DNA of 64,000 nucleotides, taken from Paenibacillus oleatilyticus. Lineage in GTDB: Bacteria > Bacillota > Bacilli > Paenibacillales > NBRC-103111. The translations under genes and the position numbers were made by a program. Below the pieces are notes generated by a model, which did no database searches, was not told the DNA's origin, and saw only the letters and a program-made list of their open reading frames with translations. Positions 54,184 through 61,254 of this stretch are shown in pieces (position 1 is the first letter of the stretch; each line of letters begins with the position of its first letter). The stretch covers positions 124,001 through 188,000 of the forward strand of contig NZ_JAHNZO010000010.1 of assembly GCF_018998565.1 (NCBI RefSeq). Direction: 5' to 3'.

Positions 54184-55152
54184 ATGACGGAGCTGGAAGA
54201 CCGATTCGAAGAGGATGGAAACGAACAAGAGGAGCAGGACGATTCCGGCTTTGCCCGGGTTTATATGGTGGAGCTGCTGTACAAGACGAAGCCAGAGCTG
54301 TCCCGCGAGGCGCTGTACGCGAAGATGGAAGCTTACACGGGACAGGTTGACGTTCCGGATGATGAGGATGCCGAGGACGAAGAGGACAAGGCCGATGTTC
54401 CCGGTCTTGCCGTCTGGGAAGCGGAAGATCCGGACCCAAGCAACGATACGTTGATGTTTTTCCATCTTAACTATAAAGTCGCTTATGCGGAAGGCGAACT
54501 TCCGGCGCAAACGTGCGTATTCCGGACCAACGAGGAGACGAAGCCGGAAAAGTACGAAACGGCTCTGCAGCAAGCGTGGGATTGGCCCGAAGCCCGCGAG
54601 ACGGTGGGAGCATGCCGGCATTCCGTGCTGCTTACCGATTTCTGCGCTGCAGGCCTTCCTTATAAAGAACGGCTGGAGTTGTTCCAGAATGCGCTGCGGG
54701 CTCTTCTGGAGGTTGCTCCGTGCGACGCCCTCTATTGGAGCGCAAGCGACAAAATCGTAGATCCAGGGCAGTACCAGAGCGCTCTGGCGGATGGGCAGAC
54801 GCTGTATGGGGCGATGAACGTCAGATTTTATAACGTCCAGGGCAGGGGAACGGAGCGCCGGGAGTTTTTGATGGATACGACCGGTCTTGCCGCACTGGGT
54901 CTGCCGGACATGCAGTGTCATTTTTACGATATGGAGCCGGGGGAAGTCGCCTCCGTTCTAGGTGATCTCGGTTATTACGTGTATAACCGGGGAGACGTCA
55001 TTCAGGACGGCGAGACGGTTGGCTGGACGGAGCAGCAGCGCTGGCGCTGCGAGCATCAATACGCCTTGGCGGCGCCGCGCCGTTACGTTCTGGACTTGGA
55101 TCCGGGCGAGCCTTACTATGCCGGCAGACAACATCACGACGAAAACCGATAA
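54184..55152 (+). CDS. DUF4261-domain protein
   Basis: A protein of about 322 residues. The C-terminal half matches DUF4261: APCDALYWSASDKIVDPGQY, LYGAMNVRFYNVQG, FLMDTTGLAALGLPDMQCHFYDMEPGEVASVL, GDVIQDGETV. The N-terminal part is acidic (runs of Asp/Glu at about 8-25 and 60-75) with a MVELLYKTKP strand. DUF4261 has no known activity; it is often seen among SUKH and other immunity-like genes, as here. ATG at 54184 has AAGAGGAG upstream; earlier starts at 54139 (ATG) or 54079 (TTG) are less likely. A 21-bp gap to the next gene suggests an operon. Confidence 0.72.
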   Translation: MTELEDRFEEDGNEQEEQDDSGFARVYMVELLYKTKPELSREALYAKMEAYTGQVDVPDDEDAEDEEDKADVPGLAVWEAEDPDPSNDTLMFFHLNYKVAYAEGELPAQTCVFRTNEETKPEKYETALQQAWDWPEARETVGACRHSVLLTDFCAAGLPYKERLELFQNALRALLEVAPCDALYWSASDKIVDPGQYQSALADGQTLYGAMNVRFYNVQGRGTERREFLMDTTGLAALGLPDMQCHFYDMEPGEVASVLGDLGYYVYNRGDVIQDGETVGWTEQQRWRCEHQYALAAPRRYVLDLDPGEPYYAGRQHHDENR

Positions 55153-55173
55153 TGCGGGAGGCGGGACGATCAT

Positions 55174-56859
55174 ATGGATAGCATGCTGGAAGATCTCATC
55201 AACGAAATGAAGCAGGCCATTGTGCAATGGTTCGAATTCATTGGCGATAAGGATGCGGAACAAATTGTGAAGCGTACCCCGCTGCAGGTCGGGATTCATG
55301 ACTACGGCTTGTTGGAGTACGCCAAGGGCAGAGTCAGCGTGACGGACACGGAGCTCGATTTCTTGTCGCCGAAAGTCAAGACCCGGATGGATGAGCCGGC
55401 CGAGCTATTGTCGGAGGAACAAGTCCGGGAGCAGATCGTCCCGCGCTTGGCTGCATTCATGCAGCAGCAATTGGACAGCCTTCCGTCCCCGGCTTTAATC
55501 GATTATAACTTTACGTTCTGGGGAAAGTTTCGCGTGCAGGAAGGCGAAGTGACGCTCCCCATACTCCAGCATATCAACGAGGCGAAGAAGGAGCGGCTGC
55601 TAAATGCCATTGCTTCTTATATTCAAACGAAGCTCGACGACGGGAAATACCCTACCAAGCCGCTGGAGACGTTCTTTCTCTCCAGACACCTGCTCGACGA
55701 GAGCTTGTTTCCCGAGCCGGATGCCGGGCGGATCATTTCCGTGTTCGAGCACATTTTGGAGCTGAATAAAGGGAAGAAAGAGCGGATTGCCGAGCATCGT
55801 TCGAATATCGTGAGAGCTCTGCGGAATTGGGTGGAGGAGACGTTTCTTCCCCGCTATTTCGAGACTCGCAAGGATGAATGGCGCCAAACCGAGTACACGA
55901 GAAAAACCGATATTCAGCTTGAAGATACCGAGCAAGGGCCGATTGAGCTGTTGTTATATACGGCGGTGTCCATCATCAAATATGAGCCTTCTTACAGCAA
56001 AAGCACGGGCCTTGCCTTCCTGGAACGGGCCGTCGAGCTGGGCAGCGCCCGGGCATCCCGCTTCATGAAGGAAGGCAGCGGAACGTTTGCCAAGGAAGAT
56101 GTATATTTCCGCAACGAGTTTGTGGAATGCACAGCCAATGACGTCTTCTCTACCGTAACGATTACCATGAAGCAGGAAGCCGAGGAGAGCTACGCGCGTG
56201 CGCTGCGGTTTATTTGCCGCTTGCTGCAGCAAGGGTTCCCCAAAAACTATCAGATTAAGCTGAAATCCAGCGTCAAGCAGTTCTTGCCCATCAAAGGATT
56301 GGCGAAGTCGGGGACACATCGTTTGTTCGCAAACGCCATGGAATACCCGAAGCTGCACCCGCTGCTTGAGGAATATGCCCGCGCAGCGATGGAAGAGTTC
56401 GAATGGTATGCGGATACGGAAGACGAGAAGAGCTGCATGCCGGGCAGCTATGCCGTCTTCGGCCTCGGATTGGCGGATCGGAGCTATTTTGCGCTGGTAG
56501 AGGATTATATGAAGCTGGTGGATGACGAGCACCAATCCGTGCAAAATGGCTTTACGACCGCCTTCGTCGAACAGTATGGCGTGAATGCGGAGACCATTCC
56601 CACGTTAGTGACGTGCTTGCTGCATAGCACCGAAGCGATTAAGCTGAAGATCAAGCCGGCGATGGAAGAGGAAACCAATGCCCGACTGCTGCTCGACCAG
56701 GTTAGCGGCCTTCAGCCTTATGAAGCGGAGCATATCGTTTATGCGATTTGGGGCGGCGTGGAGAAGCTTAGAGCTGTCGCGGCCAAAGCCAAGGGGGAGA
56801 AGGCGGCTTTGCTTACGGAGCTTGTGCAGGCTGCATCCTCCAAGAAAAGCCGGCGCTAG
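55174..56859 (+). CDS. Unrecognised 561-residue helical protein (possibly DUF6138)
   Basis: A soluble protein with no signal or membrane segment. It is rich in charged helices, for example EDLINEMKQAIVQWFEFI at the start, a PLETFFLSRHLLDESLFPEPDAGRII central piece, and EEYARAAMEEFEWYADTEDEKSCMPGSYAVFGLGLADRSYF near residue 410. The AVFGLGLADRSYF to LVTCLLHSTEAIKLK region looks like helical-repeat packing. I do not recognise it with certainty; it brings DUF6138 to mind. Its position between a DUF4261 gene and a WGR/beta-propeller gene, all spaced 21-48 bp, suggests they work together. Confidence 0.6.
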   Translation: MDSMLEDLINEMKQAIVQWFEFIGDKDAEQIVKRTPLQVGIHDYGLLEYAKGRVSVTDTELDFLSPKVKTRMDEPAELLSEEQVREQIVPRLAAFMQQQLDSLPSPALIDYNFTFWGKFRVQEGEVTLPILQHINEAKKERLLNAIASYIQTKLDDGKYPTKPLETFFLSRHLLDESLFPEPDAGRIISVFEHILELNKGKKERIAEHRSNIVRALRNWVEETFLPRYFETRKDEWRQTEYTRKTDIQLEDTEQGPIELLLYTAVSIIKYEPSYSKSTGLAFLERAVELGSARASRFMKEGSGTFAKEDVYFRNEFVECTANDVFSTVTITMKQEAEESYARALRFICRLLQQGFPKNYQIKLKSSVKQFLPIKGLAKSGTHRLFANAMEYPKLHPLLEEYARAAMEEFEWYADTEDEKSCMPGSYAVFGLGLADRSYFALVEDYMKLVDDEHQSVQNGFTTAFVEQYGVNAETIPTLVTCLLHSTEAIKLKIKPAMEEETNARLLLDQVSGLQPYEAEHIVYAIWGGVEKLRAVAAKAKGEKAALLTELVQAASSKKSRR

Positions 56860-56907
56860 GCTACGTTAGCAGAAGGCTAAGCGATATAGACAAGGCGAGG
56901 GTGCTAT

Positions 56908-58008
56908 ATGGAAAGAACGTTAACGGACAGAATCAGCAATAAAACATGGTCGATTCGTCAAACCGGGAATCAAGTTGTCACTTCAAGCAACGGAGGCAAA
57001 GCGAAAGAAAAAGCCTTTGATGAACCGGGGCAAGCGGCAAAGTATGTACAGAAGGAAACGTGGAGCAGGCTGAAAAAAGGGTTTGTCCTGTATAACCCGC
57101 AGGCGGGAGCCGGACAGCCGGTCCTGCACCGTTATATCGGAGGCGGCTACACCGGGTTTATGCCGCTGGCTGCGATGGAAGATACGAACACGTTCTTTTG
57201 CAGCTATGTAGTAGGCCAGTTTGAAAAAGTAGAGATTTATCTCATGGACGATCAAGGGGAGAAACAAACAACCTGCGAGCTTCCGGGACAGCAATTAATC
57301 TTTGATATGCGGCACTCTGCCGAACAGAACGTACTGCTGTTAAATATTGACCATCATATTGCCGGGCTTTCTCTGGGCAATGGCGAGATGGAGTGGTACA
57401 CTTCCAAAATGCCGGCGAGCACGCTGTCGGTATCCGGCTCGACGGCGCTCTGGTACGATAAGTCCAGCCTTGTCGTCTATGATCTGGGAACGAATACCGT
57501 CCGCTATACGAGACAAGTGGAGTGCGAGAAGTATGGCGGACATAGTACGCAGCTTTGCGCCGCATTGTCGCACGACGGCCGCCTGATGGCGTATTGTACG
57601 CGGACCGACGAAATCGGAATCGTCGATATGACGACCATGCAGGAGCACACAATCGCAAAAGACAAAAATGCGATGACGTCGAGCATGGCTTTTTCGCCGG
57701 ACGACCGGTTGCTGTTCACGCAGGAGCAGTACGGTTCATGGTCGCTCAAGTGCTATGACCTGAATACAATGACCGGATACAAGGATTGGATAACGGCGGA
57801 TATAAAAAGCTTTGCGATCCATGAACGCAGAAGGCTGCTCGCGGTGTACAATTACGGCAAGATTCAGCTGTTCGATCTCCATACCATGAAACCGATGATG
57901 GCATTTGAGGTCGAGCATGTCGTGAAAACCTGCACTCTTGCCTTTACACAGGATTACCTCGCCGTTTATACGGATTATGGCTGTGTGAGCCTCTATGCTC
58001 TTGCATAA
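56908..58008 (+). CDS. WGR-like domain fused to a beta-propeller
   Basis: A 366-residue cytoplasmic protein. Residues 5-62 (ISNKTWSIRQTGNQVVTSSNGGKAKEKAF, then KYVQKETWSRLKKGF) follow the WGR pattern (short beta-sheet plus helix), although the W-G-R residues themselves are replaced by S-N-G. Residues about 70-366 are WD40/YVTN-like blades: ALSHDGRLMAYCTRTDEIGIVDMTT, AFSPDDRLLFTQEQYG, RRLLAVYNYGKIQLFDLHT, YLAVYTDYGCVSLYAL. WGR domains bind nucleic acids or mark MoxR/MolR-type conflict gene sets. Function here is unknown; it closes the DUF4261 gene set. Confidence 0.68.
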   Translation: MERTLTDRISNKTWSIRQTGNQVVTSSNGGKAKEKAFDEPGQAAKYVQKETWSRLKKGFVLYNPQAGAGQPVLHRYIGGGYTGFMPLAAMEDTNTFFCSYVVGQFEKVEIYLMDDQGEKQTTCELPGQQLIFDMRHSAEQNVLLLNIDHHIAGLSLGNGEMEWYTSKMPASTLSVSGSTALWYDKSSLVVYDLGTNTVRYTRQVECEKYGGHSTQLCAALSHDGRLMAYCTRTDEIGIVDMTTMQEHTIAKDKNAMTSSMAFSPDDRLLFTQEQYGSWSLKCYDLNTMTGYKDWITADIKSFAIHERRRLLAVYNYGKIQLFDLHTMKPMMAFEVEHVVKTCTLAFTQDYLAVYTDYGCVSLYALA

Positions 58009-58010
58009 CT

Positions 58011-58059
58011 AAAAAACAAGCCGGAGCGCAATTTCGGTTGCACTTAGGCTTGTTTTTTT
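58011..58059. terminator. Bidirectional intrinsic terminator
   Basis: AAAAAACAAGCC pairs with GGCTTGTTTTTTT, with an inner GCAA/TTGC stem, between the convergent WGR gene and the small gene at 58068. Confidence 0.87.
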
Positions 58060-58067
58060 CATTTGCT

Positions 58068-58229
58068 TTATAGCTGATCCGCATTGGAAGACGGCTTGCC
58101 GTAGGGATCGAGATTTTCGTCTCCAATGAGATCCACATAATCTTTGGCGCCTTCGGGGACCGTCAATAAATCAGCCGCTTCCGCCGTAGTCTCAAGATTT
58201 TCAATACCTGCTCGGGTTTCTTTATCCAT
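58068..58229 (-). CDS. Small acidic hypothetical protein (53 aa)
   Basis: A short gene with an excellent ribosome site (AGGAGGTAAC before ATG 58229). The product begins MDKETRAGIENLETTAEAAD and ends YGKPSSNADQL; it is acidic, hydrophilic and without membrane segment. It resembles other small, poorly known Paenibacillus/Bacillus proteins with PEGAKDYVDLIGDENLDPYG-like tails. It lies just after the 49-residue gene at 58245 on the same strand, with a 15-bp gap, and ends at a strong terminator. Presence as a real gene is supported by the ribosome site and operon position; the role is unknown. Confidence 0.7.
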   Translation of the reverse strand: MDKETRAGIENLETTAEAADLLTVPEGAKDYVDLIGDENLDPYGKPSSNADQL

Positions 58230-58244
58230 TGTTACCTCCTGTAT

Positions 58245-58394
58245 TTATTCGATCGAATATCCATCCAATTTCTCGCGATCCCCGATTTTCTGGGTATCGT
58301 CCGTTCGAAATCCGTCACGTTCATGTGAAGCAAGGTCTTCATAGACCGTTTCGGGATTTCCGTCCGTTTCCTTCTCCAGCTTGTCTTGCGGCAT
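58245..58394 (-). CDS. Small hydrophilic hypothetical protein (49 aa)
   Basis: MPQDKLEKETDGNPETVYED... ending KIGDREKLDGYSIE. ATG at 58394 is preceded by AAAGGAGATG at good spacing. The product is very hydrophilic, with no hydrophobic core longer than a few residues, like many small spore or stress proteins. It is the first gene of a two-gene minus-strand unit with 58068. Upstream on its 5' side lies the cluster of long-hairpin repeats (58461-58994), so its promoter must fit in the 66 bp between or come from within them. Confidence 0.62.
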   Translation of the reverse strand: MPQDKLEKETDGNPETVYEDLASHERDGFRTDDTQKIGDREKLDGYSIE

Positions 58395-58460
58395 GGCTTC
58401 ATCTCCTTTACAATGGATATCATTTACAGCTGGTAGCATTTTTATTCTAAATTAAATAGA

Positions 58461-58476
58461 CCGCCAAGCTTGGCGG
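58461..58476. repeat. Flanking hairpin, copy 1
   Basis: CCGCCAAGCTTGGCGG is a perfect 16-bp palindrome next to the left end of repeat copy 2. Variants of the same hairpin recur at 58694 and 58979. Confidence 0.8.
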
Positions 58477-58481
58477 GCCAA

Positions 58482-58688
58482 GTGTTGAGAAAGCGGGCAA
58501 ATGAGGCTATAGAGGTTACGATGGGGTGGGGTATCCACTTCCGACCGCTCTTGTCCTCGGGAAATTTGATTGGAAGCCGCTAAGTAGCGGACATTTCCCG
58601 AAGACAAAGGCGGCCGCTGTCGCTTCTCCAGTGGATACCCCACCTCCGTATGTTTCTCTATTTGTGTAAAAGCTCACTTTCTAGACAC
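58482..58688. repeat. Long-hairpin repeat element, copy 2 (207 bp)
   Basis: Same length, orientation and structure as 39044-39250. Ends are GTGTTGAGAAA (58482) and TTTCTAGACAC (58678-58688). Inside are GGGGTATCCACTT / GTGGATACCCC arms, TTGTCCTCGGGAAAT pairing with ATTTCCCGAAGACAA, and a CCGCT-AAGT-AGCGG tip whose loop differs from copy 1 (TTGT) while the stem is kept. Confidence 0.88.
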
Positions 58689-58693
58689 TCTGG

Positions 58694-58709
58694 CCGCCAA
58701 GTATGGTGG
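58694..58709. repeat. Flanking hairpin, copy 2, inside a larger palindrome
   Basis: CCGCCAAGTATGGTGG lies between repeat copies 2 and 3. Because the two neighbouring element ends face each other, the whole stretch 58678-58725 is one palindrome with arms TTTCTAGACACTCTGGCC and GGCCAGAGTGTCTAGAAA. Confidence 0.8.
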
Positions 58710-58714
58710 CCAGA

Positions 58715-58975
58715 GTGTCTAGAAACCCGAGAAGTAAAAAATTCTCAGCCAAATAGAGATGGGGTATATCCCGTAAGAGTTTACGACCGTCTTTGAAACC
58801 CGTGAAAATACCGCTAATTTCAATCAAGTTCACGGGTGGATAGGGGGTCCCCGGAAAGTAATCGGAATATGCTTCCAAGTGTTACTTCACTTTCTGGGGG
58901 AGGGCAGCGGGCTGGAGGGATATACCCCACCGGCGTATGCAGAGAGTTTTTCTACGCGAAGCGGGTTTCTTAACA
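58715..58975. repeat. Long-hairpin repeat element, copy 3 (261 bp, diverged, inverted)
   Basis: Ends GTGTCTAGAAA (58715) and TTTCTTAACA (58966-58975) match the termini of copies 1 and 2. It has TGGGGTATATCCC / GGGATATACCCCAC arms and an apical CCCGTGAA / TTCACGGG stem. The tip contains CCGCTAA...CAATCAA, also present in the reverse complement of copies 1 and 2, so it is a distant family member in opposite orientation. No supported coding sequence is present. Confidence 0.75.
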
Positions 58976-58978
58976 AAC

Positions 58979-58994
58979 CCGCCAAGCATGGCAG
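58979..58994 (-). terminator. Terminator-like hairpin after the Cse60-like gene (flanking copy 3)
   Basis: On the minus strand CTGCCATGCTTGGCGG is followed by GTTTGTT, directly after the Cse60-like stop. It is a variant of the hairpins at 58461 and 58694. Confidence 0.7.
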
Positions 58995-58995
58995 C

Positions 58996-59187
58996 TTACT
59001 TATCCTGTGTCCGATAGACAACCAGAATCGTGCTTCTTTGATATTCCCCTTTGTCGGGTTTACTTTTGATAATCGACCCGTAGCTTATACTTACAATTTG
59101 ATCTTCCGCCAATGTGGCCAGAAATTCATTGCAGCTTTTTTCGGCAAGCCTGACGTCGGAATCAAGAAACTCTTTCACTTGAATCAT
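58996..59187 (-). CDS. Cse60-like sporulation protein
   Basis: A 63-residue protein, MIQVKEFLDSDVRLAEKSCN..., then a QIVSISYGSIIKSKPD strand and STILVVYRTQDK. Length and order (N-terminal IQVKEF strand, acidic helix, ISYG strand, C-terminal hydrophobic strand) fit Cse60, a small SigE-controlled sporulation protein of Bacillus of unknown activity. ATG at 59187 has AAAGGTG upstream; the 13 codons before it are unlikely. Its terminator hairpin was apparently the landing place of the repeat elements. Confidence 0.72.
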   Translation of the reverse strand: MIQVKEFLDSDVRLAEKSCNEFLATLAEDQIVSISYGSIIKSKPDKGEYQRSTILVVYRTQDK

Positions 59188-59258
59188 GCTTTTCACCTTT
59201 CTTGGCTTATGATTTTGACCCGTCATACATTAAATGTAAAAAACCGCTTTCATGCAGT

Positions 59259-59290
59259 AAGGCATCCCGCCCGATAGAGTGGAATGCCTT
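59259..59290. repeat. Imperfect hairpin in the gap before the SUKH gene
   Basis: AAGGCATCCC pairs with GGAATGCCTT. No T-run follows directly; its role is unclear. The remaining bases of 59188-59448 show only a tiny leader frame, starting at ATG 59412 behind AGGAGAGG and ending just inside the next gene, which may couple its translation. Confidence 0.45.
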
Positions 59291-59448
59291 ACCAAATTGA
59301 CCATAACATATAACAACTATGGAGTCAAACCTGCTAGATTCTAACGATGGAATCCTATCCTATTGTGGAAATGAAATTTTGAATTGGTTATGATAGGAGA
59401 GGAAGCCATACATGCAAGAACCGGACCGAGGAGAGGGCGTTCATCCAA

Positions 59449-59868
59449 ATGAGATATAGCGGCATTCGTGAGATCATCGAAAGAGAGCCTTCGAGGCATC
59501 AGTTTGAAAAAATATCGGAAGCGGAACTGGAAAAAGAAATCATCGACGGGATTCCGCAAGATTTTGTTGATTTTTTGAAAGAAATCGGACAGGGGACTTT
59601 GGCTGATGAATTTTTCCAATTTTTCGGCTGTTTAGTGCAGGCTGATGAGTTTTACGATGAGTTAATTCGTGAAGAAGACCATGAAGAGCTCAAAGACGTT
59701 CTACTATTTGGACGTATATGTACCGGCGATGCGGTAGGTTTTTTAACAACGGATGAGTGGTCTATTGTCGAAATATGGCACGACGATGATCTAACCCTTC
59801 ATCCCGTAGAGGAAGCGACTTTTGAGGAATATATCAATCATTTGTTTTCGCCCAAAGGAGAGCACTAA
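59449..59868 (+). CDS. SMI1/KNR4 (SUKH) family protein, probable immunity protein
   Basis: A 139-residue acidic protein. The SUKH start motif is visible as ELEKEIIDGIPQDFVDFLKEIGQGTL (about 28-52), followed by LLFGRICTGDAVGFLTTDEWSIVEIWHDD and the final EATFEEYINHLF helix. SUKH proteins often neutralise contact-dependent or secreted toxins, but no toxin gene is in sight. The gene lacks a well-placed ribosome site of its own; a 15-codon leader frame with a good site (ATG 59412) overlaps its start, suggesting translational coupling. Its stop overlaps the start of the next gene. Confidence 0.72.
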   Translation: MRYSGIREIIEREPSRHQFEKISEAELEKEIIDGIPQDFVDFLKEIGQGTLADEFFQFFGCLVQADEFYDELIREEDHEELKDVLLFGRICTGDAVGFLTTDEWSIVEIWHDDDLTLHPVEEATFEEYINHLFSPKGEH

Positions 59869-60218
59869 TGGATGAGAAATTGCTTAAAAAAATTGTAATG
59901 AATGTCCCTTTTTCCTATCCGCTGGCGGAAGGAACCACGATTCAAAAAAATGCCAACGATCCGAAGCTGCAAGTGAAGTGCTGTTATCTTACCGTCGTGA
60001 ATAAAAGCGATCATACGGGAATCGAGGTTTTTATTAAACCGGACATTTATTTCTTGATTACGAAGGCCACTTATAATTATGACACCTTTGAAATGACCGT
60101 GGTCAGGCAGCTGGAGAATATCTCCGTTCACTATAGTGGACTTCCGGATTACATCGGGCAAGAAAATATGAGTCTGATTGACGACCGGCTGACTTATTAT
60201 TTATTTAAATCCCTGTAG
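59868..60218 (+). CDS. Hypothetical protein (116 aa) in immunity-like cluster
   Basis: Not recognised. The product is soluble and beta-rich: KLQVKCCYLTVVNKSDHTGIEVFIKPDIYFLIT and FEMTVVRQLENISVHYSGL. No signal, membrane segment or catalytic motif is visible. The ATG shares its A with the stop codon of the SUKH gene, so it must be co-translated with it, and a long hairpin follows. By position it could be another immunity-type protein or a partner of the SUKH protein. Confidence 0.6.
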   Translation: MDEKLLKKIVMNVPFSYPLAEGTTIQKNANDPKLQVKCCYLTVVNKSDHTGIEVFIKPDIYFLITKATYNYDTFEMTVVRQLENISVHYSGLPDYIGQENMSLIDDRLTYYLFKSL

Positions 60219-60224
60219 CGGGTG

Positions 60225-60269
60225 AAAATACATTTTTCATGATGAGGATCATGTTGAATGTATTTTTCG
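60225..60269 (+). terminator. Long hairpin, probable terminator
   Basis: GAAAATACATT pairs with AATGTATTTTTC around CATGAT/ATCATG. The 3' arm ends in TTTTT. Confidence 0.75.
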
Positions 60270-60311
60270 TATTGGCAAAAAAGTTAATTTTAACGGGAGC
60301 GTGGGGACTTC

Positions 60312-60947
60312 ATGGCCTGGATACTGGATAATGCCGTCGACCGTCATAAAGAAGCGCCGTATACGTTTTATATTCCGGGCGAGGAAGTCTTGTACCGGCT
60401 GCAGGCGGGCGACTTGGTCAAGCTCATCTTTATGGCGGAAGAAACGCTGGATAACGGCTGTGGAGCCGAAAGAATGTGGGTGAAAATTGTCGAGCGGAAT
60501 GCGTCCGATTTCCGTGGGGAATTGGTCAATCATCCGGTATACTTGGAATCTCCGCAATATGGAAATATGATTTGCTTCAACTCGGTACATATTTGCAGCA
60601 CGCAATTAGAGGACCCGCGCGCGAAGGAAATGGATTATTATTTTGACTACAAGGTCATTGTGAGTAATGACGTTCTGGAACGAGAACAATTTAATTTTAT
60701 GATGAAAGATGACCCCAACAATGAACATGACACGGGATGGGTGTTTTTCAGCGGGTACGAGGATGACGACTATAACGCGGACAGCGCAAATTTTCAAGTC
60801 GTTTCCTTGGGGGTCGTATTAAATATGGACGATTCGATCATTCCTTATCTGGATGCCGCGCCTCCAAGCGCCTACGAAAGAGATTTGGAATCCGGCAAGT
60901 TTGTATTCGTCGAAGATTATGATTGGGACGCGTACTATGATGAATAG
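60312..60947 (+). CDS. DUF2314-like plus DUF2185 (Imm33-type) protein
   Basis: A 211-residue acidic protein of two parts. The first (about 25-100: GDLVKLIFMAEETL, AERMWVKIVERNASDFRGELVNHP, NSVHICSTQ) resembles DUF2314. The second (about 115-205) matches DUF2185/Imm33: KVIVSNDVLEREQFNFMMKDDP, HDTGWVFFSGYEDDDYNADSANF, DSIIPYLDAAPPSAYERD. Imm33 is predicted as an immunity domain of polymorphic toxin systems. ATG 60312 follows GTGGGGAC. A single-gene unit between hairpins. Together with the SUKH gene it marks an accessory immunity cluster without its toxin. Confidence 0.7.
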   Translation: MAWILDNAVDRHKEAPYTFYIPGEEVLYRLQAGDLVKLIFMAEETLDNGCGAERMWVKIVERNASDFRGELVNHPVYLESPQYGNMICFNSVHICSTQLEDPRAKEMDYYFDYKVIVSNDVLEREQFNFMMKDDPNNEHDTGWVFFSGYEDDDYNADSANFQVVSLGVVLNMDDSIIPYLDAAPPSAYERDLESGKFVFVEDYDWDAYYDE

Positions 60948-60996
60948 TTAAGCTTTGAAGTTGATGAATAAAGCTGGCCAAAGGGGGTCATAAAAA

Positions 60997-61233
60997 ATGG
61001 TAGAATGTCCGCACTGCGCGAAGCCTACGGCATTTCAAAGGCACTGTTCCCATTGTGGAACAATTATACAGCATACGGTCGAAGAGAAGTTCGAGCTGCT
61101 TAGCGAAGCTGTCGAGAAGGCACTCAAGAAAGAACGCCAAAAGCGAAAAAAGAAGAGGCGGATCAAACTGCTTATTGCCGCGGTCGTCATTTTGCTGGCC
61201 GTTTATGTAGGGGTAAAAAGCGTCGGATCCTAA
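60997..61233 (+). CDS. Small zinc-ribbon membrane protein
   Basis: A 78-residue protein. An N-terminal zinc ribbon with two CxxC knuckles (CPHCAKPTAFQRHCSHCG, residues 4-21) is followed by a charged coiled helix (LLSEAVEKALKKERQKRKKKRR) and one membrane helix (KLLIAAVVILLAVYVGV). The basic stretch before the helix suggests the ribbon stays in the cytoplasm. AAGGGGG precedes ATG 60997. It lies 21 bp before the Thg1-like gene and may share its transcript; function unknown. Confidence 0.72.
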   Translation: MVECPHCAKPTAFQRHCSHCGTIIQHTVEEKFELLSEAVEKALKKERQKRKKKRRIKLLIAAVVILLAVYVGVKSVGS

Positions 61234-61254
61234 AACATGAGAAGGGGGCAAGCC

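Noticed and set aside
58461-58994. CRISPR array
   Set aside because: There are only three unevenly spaced short hairpins with homologous elements between them, not unique spacers, and no cas genes.
58879-59277. A 132-codon plus-strand open frame and smaller ones in the repeat cluster
   Set aside because: They run through the hairpin repeat and antisense to the Cse60-like gene, and have no ribosome site.
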